64,000 bases of DNA from Rhynchopus sp. YZ270_cl-10 (lineage: Eukaryota > Euglenozoa > Diplonemea > Diplonemida > Diplonemidae), in assembly GCA_964035575.1 (NCBI GenBank), contig OZ037850.1:1632501-1696500 (forward strand), given 5' to 3'. Each line of letters opens with the position of its first letter. Position 1 is the stretch's first letter. Position numbers and translations under genes: made by a program. The notes under the pieces were generated by a model, which was not told the origin of the DNA, did no database searches, and saw only the letters and a program-made list of their open reading frames with translations. Below, one piece after another: positions 10,901 to 22,039 of this stretch.

Positions 10901-13900
10901 GCAGTCGCGTGTTTACGAAGGGAAGGAAGAGAAGGAGCTCTTCATGGATGGACAGAACTTCAGCTTCCGCCTTTCGTACAATGATATCAAGTCTGCGAAT
11001 CTTCTGCAGGCGTATGTGACAAAGCATCTGCTGACACCTGCCATTGAAACGGAAGTGCCCACCCAGCCCATTGTCATGTATCACCCAGAGGTGTACACGG
11101 TGCACCCCACTGAGGTGACACCTGGCCAGCAGCAGCAGGTCAAGAAGGCAAGCATTGTTCCATCGTTCACTGAGATAAAAATGAACATTGATACACTGTC
11201 GCTGCTGATCGTCGACGACCAGCACGGGTACGACAGGTCGCTTGTCAGGTTTAGGCTCCTGACAACGCCAGGGAACCCATACGCAGTGAAGTGCAATCTG
11301 ACACAAGAAGTGTTCTTGGACGGAAGCTCCTGTGTGCAGGGTGGCCTGGTTGTGAACACAACACTTGAGTTCTTCAATGGAGGCAACATGAACTGGGAGC
11401 CCATCATTGAGCCCTATCAGTGCACCATCGACGTGAGCCAGAGGTCTGCGTTGGGTGCAACAGAGTCGAAGCTGCAGCTGGATTCGGAGGAGGACCTGTC
11501 CCTGTGCGTCTCGAGCGAGATGGTGCAGCGCATGGTGCACGTCTCAGGCGAATGGATGATCGACATGCAGAGGTCCAACGAAGAGGTCGCCACCACACGC
11601 CCGAAGCAGTACGTCGTCAACAACCAGACGGGGCTCACCGTCAGCCTACGAGGAACGTTCGTGGAGGGTGGCGGTGTGCTCGACATGACAAGCAAGCCTA
11701 TTGAGTTCGATGACGACAAAGGTGGCGACGTCAACCTGAGTGTCGATTTTGGCACGTCCGGGATGCGTCCGCTGAAGTTGATGGAGTCTGAGATCCACCA
11801 AGTCTTCCGCTTCCCTGCGACCCTACGTCAGAAGGAGCGCAACGTGTACGCCATCACCGACAAGCGCAAGGGGCAACTCCACATGACTCTTGGGTCCCGC
11901 TACCTGGTGTCGAACCGGACGAAGGTGCCCATTGAGATCCGTGTGGAGGACGAGGTGATCCCCATTCCTGCCTTTGTTGAGGGCTCCAGAGCGCACGAGG
12001 TTGCCATCCCTTTGTGGGCACTGCAGGACGCGAAGAACCCGGGTATCTCAGTAAGATCCGCTGACCCGCGTCACGTTGACTACCACTGGTCCACCTGTGG
12101 TGCATCCCCACTCCTGCCTGTGATGGACGCAGGCAGCCAGGCACTTGAAAGTGGTGCACTTCTGTGTGGGTGGATTGGAAGGGGGGAGAACCTGGACTCC
12201 TCTTCCATTGCGTTTGCGTACACACGCACCGTGCGTGACACACAGTGCTTCAAGGAAGGGTCGCATCTGCACGTCCTCGTGATACAGGCGCCGATCCTCT
12301 TGGAGAACACACTGCCCACACCGATTGAGGTTGCGTTCCATCATTCAAACAGGGTGCAGCGCGGGCTGAAGCTGGGCCCTGGTGACAAGGAGGAGGTGCT
12401 GACAGTCACTCTTGACGAAGATTTGAGCATCTCGTTTGAGGTGTTGGCGCCGGAGTGCGGGCAGTACTTCTCTCCAAGCGAGCCGAAGCGTGTGCAGAGC
12501 GCTTCCGATAAGCGTAACCATTGCAACACAGAGCACAGCATTAGTATCAACGACAAGTCCTCCGGACGCAAGATGCAGTTGCACCTGGATGTCAAGTGCG
12601 TGGGCACCACACGTGCCAAGCGGGAGATTTGCCTCTACGTCCCATACTGGGTGGTGAACATGACCGGGTGCTCCTGCTTCTTCATGAAGGACCACGGCGG
12701 GGACATCATCACCAGGGGCCTCATCAACAAAACGAAGAGCGGGTCGGGCAGAGCACCCCCTCTGCTATTCTCTGGCTGTCTCAGCGATCCGTTTGACGGG
12801 AAGCTGTCTGTGTGCCACGAGTCCAGCCCTAAGCAGTGGGGCCAAGCCTTCCAGTACGACGTTGTCGGGGTGTCCGGAGAGACACGTGTTTGCGACAGCA
12901 AGTACGAGTACCGCTACGGGGTGGCCATTGAGCTTGCGCCGGGGCACTTCTCGAGGTCTAAGATGGTGAAGCTGCTGCCACGTTGGGTATTCGTCAACAA
13001 CTCTGAGGTGTCGATCGAGGTACAACGTTACGGTGGCATCGCAAAGGTGTACCACCCTGGTGACGAGGACGACAACCCACCCTTCCCGATTGAGCACCCG
13101 AAGGACAGAGACGAGCAGATGACAATCCAGCTGATGGGTGAGGAGTACAAGAACTACAGCGCGAGCGCATGCATAACGTTCTCGCAGCTGGGAACGCACC
13201 ACATGGTCATGCGCCACAAGGTTCTCCCGCAGAAGGTAATCGACTGCCAGGTGACGCAGCTGGGAAGCACGAACTATGTTGTCTTCAAGGAGTCCAGTGC
13301 ACCGCCCCTGCGCTTTGTCAACAACACCTTCAACCACTTGACTGTCGTTGAGGTGCCCGACGGCGCAAAGCTTGGCGAACGCGACCTCGTGACACTGCTC
13401 CCACCGTTCAGCATCACACCGTTTTACCCCGTGCGGAAGTCTGGAAAGGCACCGAAGGTGTGGATGGTGCACAGGCCGTCTCCTCACTCACACCCTGACC
13501 TGCTGGAGGAGGTTGAGATCCAAATTGGTGCACGCGAGTACTACGGACGTCACGAGCACCGACAGCGCATGGGCACCTTCACTGGCACACGAGGCGACTT
13601 TGCGGTGCACATGGACCTCGGACAGGACTCGCTGCTGTGTGTGGTGGAGCACCGTACAATGCGGCGACGTTCCACAGTCATCGGGAAGCTGTCGTCGTCG
13701 GTGCTGGCCGTGAACACCTCGCTCGGAGTGTCCATGATCTCTAGTTTGGGTGTTGTGCGCCGTGAGATGGCGTACCTGTACCTGGGCGGGATGACGATGG
13801 AGGCTAAACAGAAGCTCGAAACGATGGACTTTTCTATTAGCATACAAACTCTTCAGCTAGACAACCAGTTGTACTCATCCAGCTTTGCGACCATCATGAC

Positions 13901-16742
13901 GAGCGACACTGTTGGGCGTGTGAAGCGTGCGGGAACGAATGACATCAAACGCGATGCATTCGCTTTGAACCTGATCGACTACAGCACGCGTCGCGGTGGG
14001 ATGACCACGATGACAAGCTTTTCGTTCCTCCTCCAGGAGCTGGAGTTGACGATAGACGACATCTTCCTGTTCGAGCTGCTGGGGTACCTTCTCTCCCTCG
14101 GGGCGACAGAGGACACCGAACGCAACATCGAGTCTGAGATGAACACAGCGATTGACTACCGCCTTGAGTTCCAGGAGGAGCTGCACGGTGGTGTGGGGTC
14201 TGGGAAGTTCTACGCTGGGGAGCTTATCTTCAACCCGATCAAGATGATCATCACGTACAGAGCTGAGGACGACGTGAACCCCACGAACCCTCTTCTCAAG
14301 ACAGCCATGAGCACGCTCAGCATGTCAGTCACCAACATCGAGGAGAGTCCTCTCAAGCTGAGTGCCTTGATCGTGCGCCCTGCCAACGGGAAGGTGAGCG
14401 ACGTGTCTGATGTGATTTACGCGCACTACCGCAACTGCGCGCTGCGTGCTGTGTTCAACATCATTGGTGCGCTGGACTTCTTGGGGAACCCTGTGGGGCT
14501 GATTGGCGGCATCGGCGATGGTGTGAGTGATCTGTTCTACGAACCTATCAACGGCATCACAAAGTCGCCTAAGGACTTTGCCGAAGGGCTTGGCCGAGGC
14601 ATGGGCAGCTTGGGCCGCCACGCCGCGTATGGTGTGCTAGGCACGGTCGGAGGAATCACCACGAGCATCAGCTCTACTGTTGCTGTCCTCAGTCTTGACC
14701 GCGAGTGGGGAAAAGAACGCCGCCGTCGCCAACGTAAGAAGGCAACAGGGATCGGCTCAGGCATGGTGCAGGCAGGCACTGCCGTGAAAGACGGGTTCTT
14801 CGATGGGTTCAGTGGCCTCGTGTTGAAGCCTATTGAGGTATGTTGGCCTTCATTCGTTTTCTTTCTTTTTCAGATGTAAGCCACGAAATGGATGTAGGAC
14901 CGTACGGTTGGGTCCATCCACCGGTCATGTACCCAGGTACACTACGAGAGAGCGTATTTCTAGTCAAATTTTCGTTATTTGCGTTCAAATAAGGTGCCTC
15001 CAGAGGGCTTAGTTCATCTTGTATTTGTATATAAACTTCTTCTTTTTTGCAGGGCTTCCAGAACAACGACAATAACAAATTCGTCGGGGTTGGCCTTGGA
15101 TTGGGCAGAGGTATCATAGGTGTTCCTGTGAAGCTGGTGAGTGGTGTGCTCGACGCTGTCGGTAAGGTGTCGGAAGGAGTGAAGTACAGTGTGTCTGGCA
15201 AGTCCGAGACGAGCCGGCGCCGTGCTCCACGTGCACTTATTAACGGCGTTGTGCGCGCTTACAGCAGAATGCATGCAGATGCGCATCACATGGTATGCTT
15301 CCTGACACATCTCGTAACTTTATGATCCGGGGTTTGGGGTTTTCTGTACACGTGCATCCAAGAGGTGTTGCACGTTATCAACTTCCTTTTGTTTGCAACA
15401 ATATTTTCTCCCTACAGTTGATCGCCTTGGGTGAGGAGTTCAAGCACGACGTCATTGCACTTCTCGTTACGCACAACGTCAACCACGATAGGTGCGATGT
15501 CTGTGCGTTCACCAACAAACACGTTGTCCTTTTCACCGTCCAGCAGCACATGTGGACCACCAACTCGTACTTCGAATATGGGCGTGTGCGGAAGATCCAG
15601 GTAGAGTCACCTACACTGGTCATCTTCGAGGTATGCCTTCCCTTCACCTTCCACCTTCCTTCCTTCTCCCCTTCTCCCTGCGATGCCTTCTTGTGCTACT
15701 CCAGCATCTCAACATCGAACTCAACTGCTGCCGTCCTCCTCAGGTGAACGGAAGCAGTGCGGCACGCGTTAAGATGACACCCGACGACGGACGCTCCATG
15801 CACGACCTGCTTGAGCTACTCAACAAGGTCATCCCGAATGTCCCGATCCACCAGTTCTGCTTCCCGGATCTTGGTGTGAGCCAGGACGCGACCGTCGAGG
15901 TGTGGGAGAACGAACGCTCTTACGGGCGCGACTTCTCGAAAACGCTTCTCAGAAGCGACCGTCCTGCGTGGAGCGACAAGGACGGGAGCGAGTTGCGGAG
16001 GAAGGAACAGTTCGCTGTTCCCCCAGAGAACTGCGTGTGGCTCACAGACTGGGTTGTGGAGGCCACCATCGAGTCCGACGCAGACGGGTGGAGGTATGCC
16101 CTTGCACTGTCCTCAGACCCTCACCACCACACCACCACACCACAGCTACGCAAAGGACTTCTGCTTCTCGTGGGCCCCCACACAACAGCACGACACCACA
16201 GTCAGACGGCGCAGGTGGATCCGCAAGTTCGGCATCTTCAAAGAAAGCGAAGAAGTGCCCAGCACAACCTCCCTCAAGCGACACCGCGAGCACGAACGCG
16301 AGCAGCAGGGACATCAGCGCCTTGTCATTGAGGAGACGTACGAGAACCAGCGCAACTACCCACTGGTTGGGTTCACGAAGAAGCTGCTGCCGACTGACAG
16401 AAGCCAATGGTCGGACAAGTATGTTTCGTTGTTCGAATATTCTTTTCGCATATTTCATTTATTTGCAGGAGCGGCAACAAGAAGCCTAAGGATTCTGTGA
16501 AGGAGCCTGAAGGCTGCAAATGGATGGGAGAGTGGCAGATTGAACGGTCCGCGAACACAGACAAGGTATGTTCATATGCTTGGCACACTCTATTTTTCAA
16601 CCTTCATTCACAGGATGGTTGGGAGTACGCTGTGGACTTCCCGTTCCAGTACCACTCCGAGAAGAAGTTGATGGACTCAGTGCGTCGGAGGAAGTGGCTG
16701 CGGTACGCCACACCTATCGAAGCCATTTTGCAAGCGTCTTGA
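4971..16742 (+). CDS. VPS13-family bridge-type lipid-transfer protein with two DysF units
   Basis: Seven exons: 4971-14837, 15053-15292, 15418-15630, 15744-16093, 16146-16418, 16469-16565, 16614-16742, giving 3,722 residues, in the usual VPS13 size range. The N-terminus is a classic chorein region (residues 1-120, with IPWTNLSGQAVV). A VAB/SHR-BD-like region lies near 2480-2830 (YVPYWVVNMTG) and the VPS13/ATG2 C-terminal helices near 3163-3250 (GNPVGLIGGIGDGV). Exon 3 looks PH/GRAM-like. The tail has two DysFN-DysFC pairs (about 3491-3587 and 3620-3710) with the expected DRPAWSD, DRSQWSD, DGWEYAVDFPF and RRRKWLR motifs. VPS13 proteins form a hydrophobic channel moving phospholipids between membranes at contact sites. 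DysF domains are known from dysferlin and yeast peroxins, so a peroxisome or glycosome contact is possible but inferred. The first exon is 9.9 kb without an intron; all six introns lie in the last 1.9 kb. A pyrimidine-rich stretch precedes the ATG. Confidence 0.93.
14881..14970 (+). repeat. About 95-bp dispersed repeat with loop hairpin, inside VPS13 intron 1
   Basis: Starts CCACGAAATGG and ends at TAGTCAAATTTTCG; resembles 17578-17680 and 48684-48745. The hairpin at 14937-14957 is GTACACT, loop ACGAGAG, AGCGTAT. It has lost bases relative to other copies yet still pairs at six of seven positions, counting one wobble. A second partial family tail (GGCTTAGTTCATCTT) follows near 15006. Confidence 0.6.
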
Positions 16743-17577
16743 TTAACGTGAGAAAGACAAAACTAAGCAAGAAAAAAAAAAAAAACACAAAAAAAAAAAA
16801 AAAAAAACGACTCAAAAAGACGGCCCGCGATCTGAGGCTATTATGTGAGTGACTTTAGGGACAGTGGAGCTTGCACAGGTGGCAACTGCACTATTCCAAC
16901 AATTCTTCAACAAAAAAAGAAAAAATACAAAAAAAAAATAAACAAAAAATGCACCACATTCCAGTCTTCGAGAGGTGTCAGGAATACCGAGAATGGGTTT
17001 TTTTTTTCTTGCCTGCGTTTTTTAAGACGCAAACCCTTTTATTTTGTTCTCCACACAACAGAGCGGTTCTCTCAGAGCTCTGATCGTGCACGTTTGTTTG
17101 ATTTTTTTTGATTTTTTTTTTTGAAAATCTGGTGATGGCAGCCCCTTTTTTACTGCCTAGGTCTCGGAGAACGCTAACTGATATGTGATTTTGCCCCCTT
17201 TTTCATACTTACATTACTTTTTGCTTCCGACAAACGTTTTCTGCTTTTTGCAACCCTCCCTTTTACTACGTTGCTCTATGTTATTGTTTCACTCAATCGC
17301 AAGCAAATAAGAAGAACCATGTATGGCATTTGCTTCGCCAAAATACGTAAATTAAAAAAACAAAAAAATCGAAACTACAAATATTACAAAATATCCCTTT
17401 CCAAGTCTGTGTGTTCAAAAAAAAAAAATGAGAGGCAACGTGGATATTGCATGTAGCAACTGCACTCCTACAATTTTTTTTCCTGGGCCCTACATCACAC
17501 AGGGTTCGAGCGTCTCTGTGTTTGCAATGATCCCCGTTGATGAGTGGAAGCGGGAGTAGCACATATCAGATGTAAAC

Positions 17578-17680
17578 CACGAAATGGATTGTAGGACTGC
17601 ATGGTTGAGTGTCCACCCCGGTACAGCCGGTCATACCAAGGTACACTGTCATGAGAGGGCTTTGTATTTCAAGTCAACCT
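17578..17680 (+). repeat. About 100-bp dispersed repeat with loop hairpin
   Basis: Best full copy of the CCACGAAATGG family. Its hairpin at 17641-17667 is GTACACTGTC, loop ATGAGAG, GGCTTTGTAT, with the GTACA/TGTAT ends paired (one G-T), followed by TTCAAGTCAAC. Confidence 0.65.
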
Positions 17681-17689
17681 TTTTTTATG

Positions 17690-17710
17690 AATGTACACGT
17701 GAGACACATT
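17690..17710 (+). repeat. Loop hairpin, stem AATGT/ACATT
   Basis: A five-base perfect stem around ACACGTGAGAC, then the tail CATCTTTTACGTTTTCTTC. It follows the previous repeat by ten bases. Confidence 0.5.
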
Positions 17711-18203
17711 CATCTTTTACGTTTTCTTCTTTTTATAATGTAAACTTACAGGTAAGAAAACACCATGAATTGACACGACTAACACCATGGCGATTACCCT
17801 GGGTGTTGTCTGGGTTTCAATTTTCAAAAAAAAAAACAAAAGCGAGCACCAACGCAAACCCAACGTCCCCACAAAAGGGGGGAAAAACACACATGCACAA
17901 GAGTGCTTCTTCTTTTGAACAAAGCACTTCTTTCTTATTCAACGATTCACAGAGACGTGCCCTTCTCCAGTCTTTGTGATGCATGCGTTCATCAGTCCGT
18001 TCTGATAGACCGTCTTCGATACGTGGGCGAAACGGAACGTACTCTGAGAGGAGCATTTTACAGGCATATTCTTCCCTGTGAAGTCGTGCAAGGGTGTGCG
18101 CTGTGTTCTGTACTCGAAAGTCACACTACCTTAGCCGTAACAGTAAACACACACACTACCCAAAAAAGCAAAAAAAAAAAAAAAAAAGAAGAAGAAGAAG
18201 AAG

Positions 18204-19952
18204 ATGTCCAAAAAGAACGAAGAGTGCACCGAGAGTCTGATCCAGCAGCGCAAGCTCGACCACATTAACATCTGCCTGAATGACAACATCGAACCGTACA
18301 CGAAGTCGCCCTTCGACAGGTACCGCCTTCGCTACAATGTATGTTTCCCCCTCCTCTCCACTCCTCTCCCACCAGTCTTTGCGTCTCTGGTAAGAGTGTA
18401 AGGAGTTTGCTTTTGTCAGACCAGATCTCTCTTGCCTGTCATTGTAGTATCCTCACAGCGGTCAATTTTTTTAACCCGTTGGCGAAGGAGCAATATCTTC
18501 GGCAACCTTACCAAGGTTGCGTTTCCTTCTTTCTTCATTTCTGCAATTTGCTGTTCTTTTATTCTGAGTTCTCTTCTAGCACTCAGTTGGCACTCCAGTT
18601 CCGTTACCCTTTCATCCATTGTTCTGTGTAATCTCCTTGGTGGGTTACCAGAAAGTGCGTATTGATGCACATTCAACTCAATGCCTTTCTTCGTTCCTCT
18701 TCCGCCACTTTCTTATGACACGAAAACTCAAACATTTGTCTTTCTTCTCGACAGGCCCTGCCAGAACTCGACCTTGCCAAGATCGACCTGACGACGAAGT
18801 TCTTTGACTGGAACATCTCCTGCCCCCTCGTCATCTCCTCCATGACCGGTGGTGAGAGCCACGGACGTCTCATCAACGAAAACCTTGCAAAGGCGTGCCA
18901 AGCCGAGAAGATCCCCTTTGGGCTGGGCTCCATGCGTATCGTCAACAGATACCCAAAGTCGAAGTATGTAACCCCACTCAGAGATAAGCCAAGAGGCATC
19001 TGTCCACATCTGTATTACAATCCTACCAAACAGGCACACCTTTGACGTGAAGAAGTTCTGCCCTGATGTACCTATGTTTGCCAACGTGGGTCTTGTGCAG
19101 CTGAACTATGGGTTCGGGCTTGAGGTATGACATTTTTGTTGTTTCTTAGGTTTTTGGATTAGCTTGGAGTACTGCCATATCGACAGTCCTCACTGTGGTG
19201 ACACTGCCACCGCTAGGTTCCTTGGGTTCGTGCTCCTGTCTGCATTGGGTAACACTTCTCTTTCACAGGAAATAAACAACCTGGTTGAGTCCGTGAGTGC
19301 GGACGGTCTCTTCATCCACGTGAACCACCTCCAAGAAGCAGTGCAGCCTGAGGGCGATCTCAACTTCGAGAACCTCTACGCAAAGCTGGAGAAGATCCTT
19401 CCCCACATCAAGGTGCCTGTGATCGTGAAGGAGGTGGGCCACGGCATGGACCGTGCGACGGCGCAGAGACTTTACGACATGGGGGTGAAGTACATTGATG
19501 TTGCTGGAGTGGGTGGGAGCAGCTGGGCCTGGATCGAGGGCAGAAGACAGAACGATTACAAGGTATGCCGCAAGCCTCCCTCCTGCCCTTTTCCTCTACA
19601 ATCCTTTACTAACCCCTTACAGGAGTCTGAGAACATGGGGTACATTTTCAGGGATGTCGGTGTGCCGACGGACGTGAGTTTGATTGAGTGCAGAAAGATT
19701 TCTCCTCAGCTCAAGCTGGTGGCCTCTGGTGGGCTGCGGAACGGTCTTGACATGGCCAAGGCGGTTGGCCTGGGTGCCGACTACGTGTCGTGTGCGAAGC
19801 CTTTCCTTAAAGCTGCAATGACGTCTCCTGAGGCAGTCGTGACGCTCATCAGAAGGTTCAAAAGGGAAATGGCTGTTGCGCTCTTCGCAAGCGGGGCTGC
19901 AAACCTCGCGCAGATGAAGGCCCTTCCGCCGTTCTTGGAGTCCCGCCTGTAG
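18204..19952 (+). CDS. fni: Type II (FMN-dependent) isopentenyl-diphosphate isomerase, probably glycosomal
   Basis: Five exons: 18204-18338, 18755-18963, 19034-19124, 19269-19562, 19623-19952, giving 352 residues, the usual length. It interconverts isopentenyl and dimethylallyl diphosphate in isoprenoid synthesis using reduced FMN and Mg. Family landmarks appear in order: [63 protein letters not shown], and [20 protein letters not shown]. The protein ends in SRL, a canonical PTS1 signal, as expected for an enzyme imported into peroxisomes or glycosomes. The type II enzyme occurs in archaea, many bacteria and, among eukaryotes, notably kinetoplastids, so it supports a euglenozoan source. The first ATG of the open exon is chosen; the residues before the conserved core fit the family. 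Intron 1 (416 bp) is much longer than the others. Confidence 0.95.
18416..18619 (-). other. Antisense coiled-coil-like open frame inside isomerase intron 1
   Basis: A 67-codon open frame on the opposite strand reads as a charged helix ([19 protein letters not shown] and [11 protein letters not shown]). It is unusual for intronic DNA here, and the host intron is long. It could be chance or a remnant of an inserted element; no family recognised. Confidence 0.2.
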
Positions 19953-20594
19953 GGCAAAGGGTGTTGCTGTGTTGTCGTTGATCGGATCTCATCTTTAAAA
20001 AGCGTACAGTTGTGGGGGGGTGGTCAGTCCTCCCCAACGGGGGTATATCCCAATGTTTATTGATTTTGATCGTCTTTAGTATTTTGTTGCGTCACATAAA
20101 ATTACATTTATTTTGCATTTCTCCGTTTTTCAACTTGACTTTCTCAAAAAAGGCCTTCCCCCTTCCAGCAGAAGGTTTCAAAAAAGCCTTTTTTTTTATA
20201 TCTCTCTTGCGGGTTTGAAAGCGGGGGGTTTAATTTGTAAGGGAACTGAAAGAAAACAAAGCTTACTTCATATCATTCCAATGCTTCTTTTTTTTTTTTT
20301 TTTTTTTGCCTTTTTTCTTTACTGCTTCGAATTTGAACGATGACATTACGGAGCCGGGAGGCTCATTTATCTCAGCTTTTTTTTTCTCCATTTTTTTTTT
20401 TTTTTTTTGAAAATGTATTTTTCCTCCACCGGAATTGACACCACTCACGGCTCCAAGCCATCACTATGGGGTTTCCGGTTTGGGAAGAGTATGCAACTCA
20501 AAAGGCGATAAACGTGGGTTCCAACACTGTGACAAAATGTCAGGTGTTCGTTGCCTCACGCCTATCCCGCTCCCCTGCCCCTCCACGGACCAAA

Positions 20595-20716
20595 AGTGGT
20601 GGTTCTATTATGATATAATTGTCAATCATAAATACATAACACACATCGCAGTACAGCTATTGTGACGTGTATTACGTATTATGATGGGCAATTCTATCAT
20701 ACTACAGACCACCACT
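20595..20716. repeat. Fold-back element of about 120 bp
   Basis: Arms of about 55 bases (20595-20650 and 20661-20716) are inverted copies at roughly 80-85 percent by eye, around a ten-base loop. The outer ends share AGTGGTGGT and the inner parts TATGAT and CATCATAA-like blocks. It is MITE-like in shape and has no coding capacity. Confidence 0.65.
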
Positions 20717-21383
20717 ACCCCTCATAGAATCATTGAGTGGCCCTAACATCCTTTATTTCGGGTCCTTTTTTTGGGCCTTTGTTCCGTACAAAAAAAAACA
20801 AAAAAAAAAAAAACAGCACGTTCAATTTTTTTTTTCTTTCTTCCCCTGAGGACCCTCTACAGTCCTTCCCCTTCCCCTCTTCCCCCCTGTCAGCTTTTGT
20901 GCTAAAACTTAAAGTGAGCTTTTTGAGTGTCCCCTATGAAAAAGGTTTTTTTTTTGTACATCGAATATTCCGTTTATTTTTTAAATGCGAGTCAAACAAC
21001 CAAACATAAAATGGAGAGAAAAAGACCCACCTGATTTTGTCTGAAATTTTGATAGTGTTTGGGGGGGTTAAATACTCCCTTAACTCCACTAAATACCATC
21101 AAATTTCAGGGAAAATCGGGTGGAAGGCCTTCAAATGTGCCTAAAAAAAAGGGAGGAGAGGACCTCCCTCCCTCCACCTTTTGTTTTCATTTGTGGTGTC
21201 GTTTTGTTTCTTTTTGGTTTTTGCGAACATCCAAGGATGCACAATCTTGACTCGCTATACCAGACGGGATGTGTTCCGCTCCTTACTTTAAAAAAAACGT
21301 TTTTTAGTTCACTTTTCAAGTTTTTCCTTTTCCTTCTTTGCCCTCCCCCCTTTTTTCCGTTTGTTCTTTTTTTGTCAAGGTGA

Positions 21384-21402
21384 CGCAGCACGAGAGGCTT
21401 CG
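21384..21402 (+). repeat. Loop hairpin, stem CGCAGC/GCTTCG
   Basis: Loop ACGAGAG; preceded by AAGGTGA and followed by GGCCATCTT. Compared with CTAAGC/GCTTAG, the T-A pair has become G-C on both arms. Confidence 0.6.
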
Positions 21403-21431
21403 GGCCATCTTGTAAACTTTTCTTTTTTTCG

Positions 21432-21458
21432 GTACACTGTCACGAGAGGGCTTTGTAT
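21432..21458 (+). repeat. Loop hairpin, GTACA-type stem
   Basis: GTACACTGTC, loop ACGAGAG, GGCTTTGTAT, then TTCAAGTCAAC. Thirty bases after the preceding hairpin. Confidence 0.6.
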
Positions 21459-22039
21459 TTCAAGTCAACTATTTTTTACTGAGCACCCGATTCTTCATGG
21501 GAAAGAGAGGAAGGGGTTTGTCTTGACCTCCTCTCAACGCACTCACCTCTAGGCGACTAACTAAGCACGAAGCCTGTATACCATTCACCTCTCTACAGGT
21601 CTCCCCTCACCACGACACGAGGACTGCGAGACCTGCATACCAAGTTTTCAAACAAAACAAACAACAACAACAACAAAAAAAAAGCGGCATTTTTTTAAAA
21701 GTACAGAACGGTTTCAATTTTTTGCCTTTGACCCCTGCGACCTTGTAGGTGTCAATGAGGAAACGTTGATTTGACTGATTCAACCACAAAACAAAAAAAC
21801 GCATACGGTTATGTGGCTGGTTTGCTTGCAAGGATTTGAAATGGGCTTGCGACACCCACGGTCTTCACAACCAAAAAAAAACACCTTTCCCCTCCCCCAC
21901 CTCATCCCCCTGATGCCACCATTGTCAGGGAGTTGTGATGCTTCCAAAACGAATTTTTGTGCTTTTTTTTGAACCCCCACCACCCCATCCCCTTCCCCTT
22001 CCCCCACCCTCACACTACCCGCATCACCCAGCACGTACA

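Larger units (their letters stand above)
16743..18203. other. Intergenic region, VPS13 to isomerase
   Basis: No gene recognised. 16765-16950 is A-rich; 17080-17130 has long T runs. It carries a full dispersed repeat at 17578-17680 and a hairpin at 17690-17710. The 30 bases before the isomerase start are an A run followed by GAA repeats, with no clear pyrimidine tract directly before the ATG. Confidence 0.6.
19953..22039. other. Intergenic region, isomerase to SAC-PTEN
   Basis: No gene recognised over 2.1 kb. It contains long T runs (20280-20420, 20820-20960), a 120-bp fold-back at 20595-20716 and two hairpins of the dispersed family at 21384 and 21432. The last 80 bases are strongly pyrimidine-rich and end CACCCAG nine bases before the next ATG, a likely trans-splice acceptor. 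Confidence 0.6.

Noticed and set aside
21935-22039. Upstream start for the SAC-PTEN protein
   Set aside because: The extra 35 residues are encoded by the pyrimidine tract expected to precede the trans-splice site.
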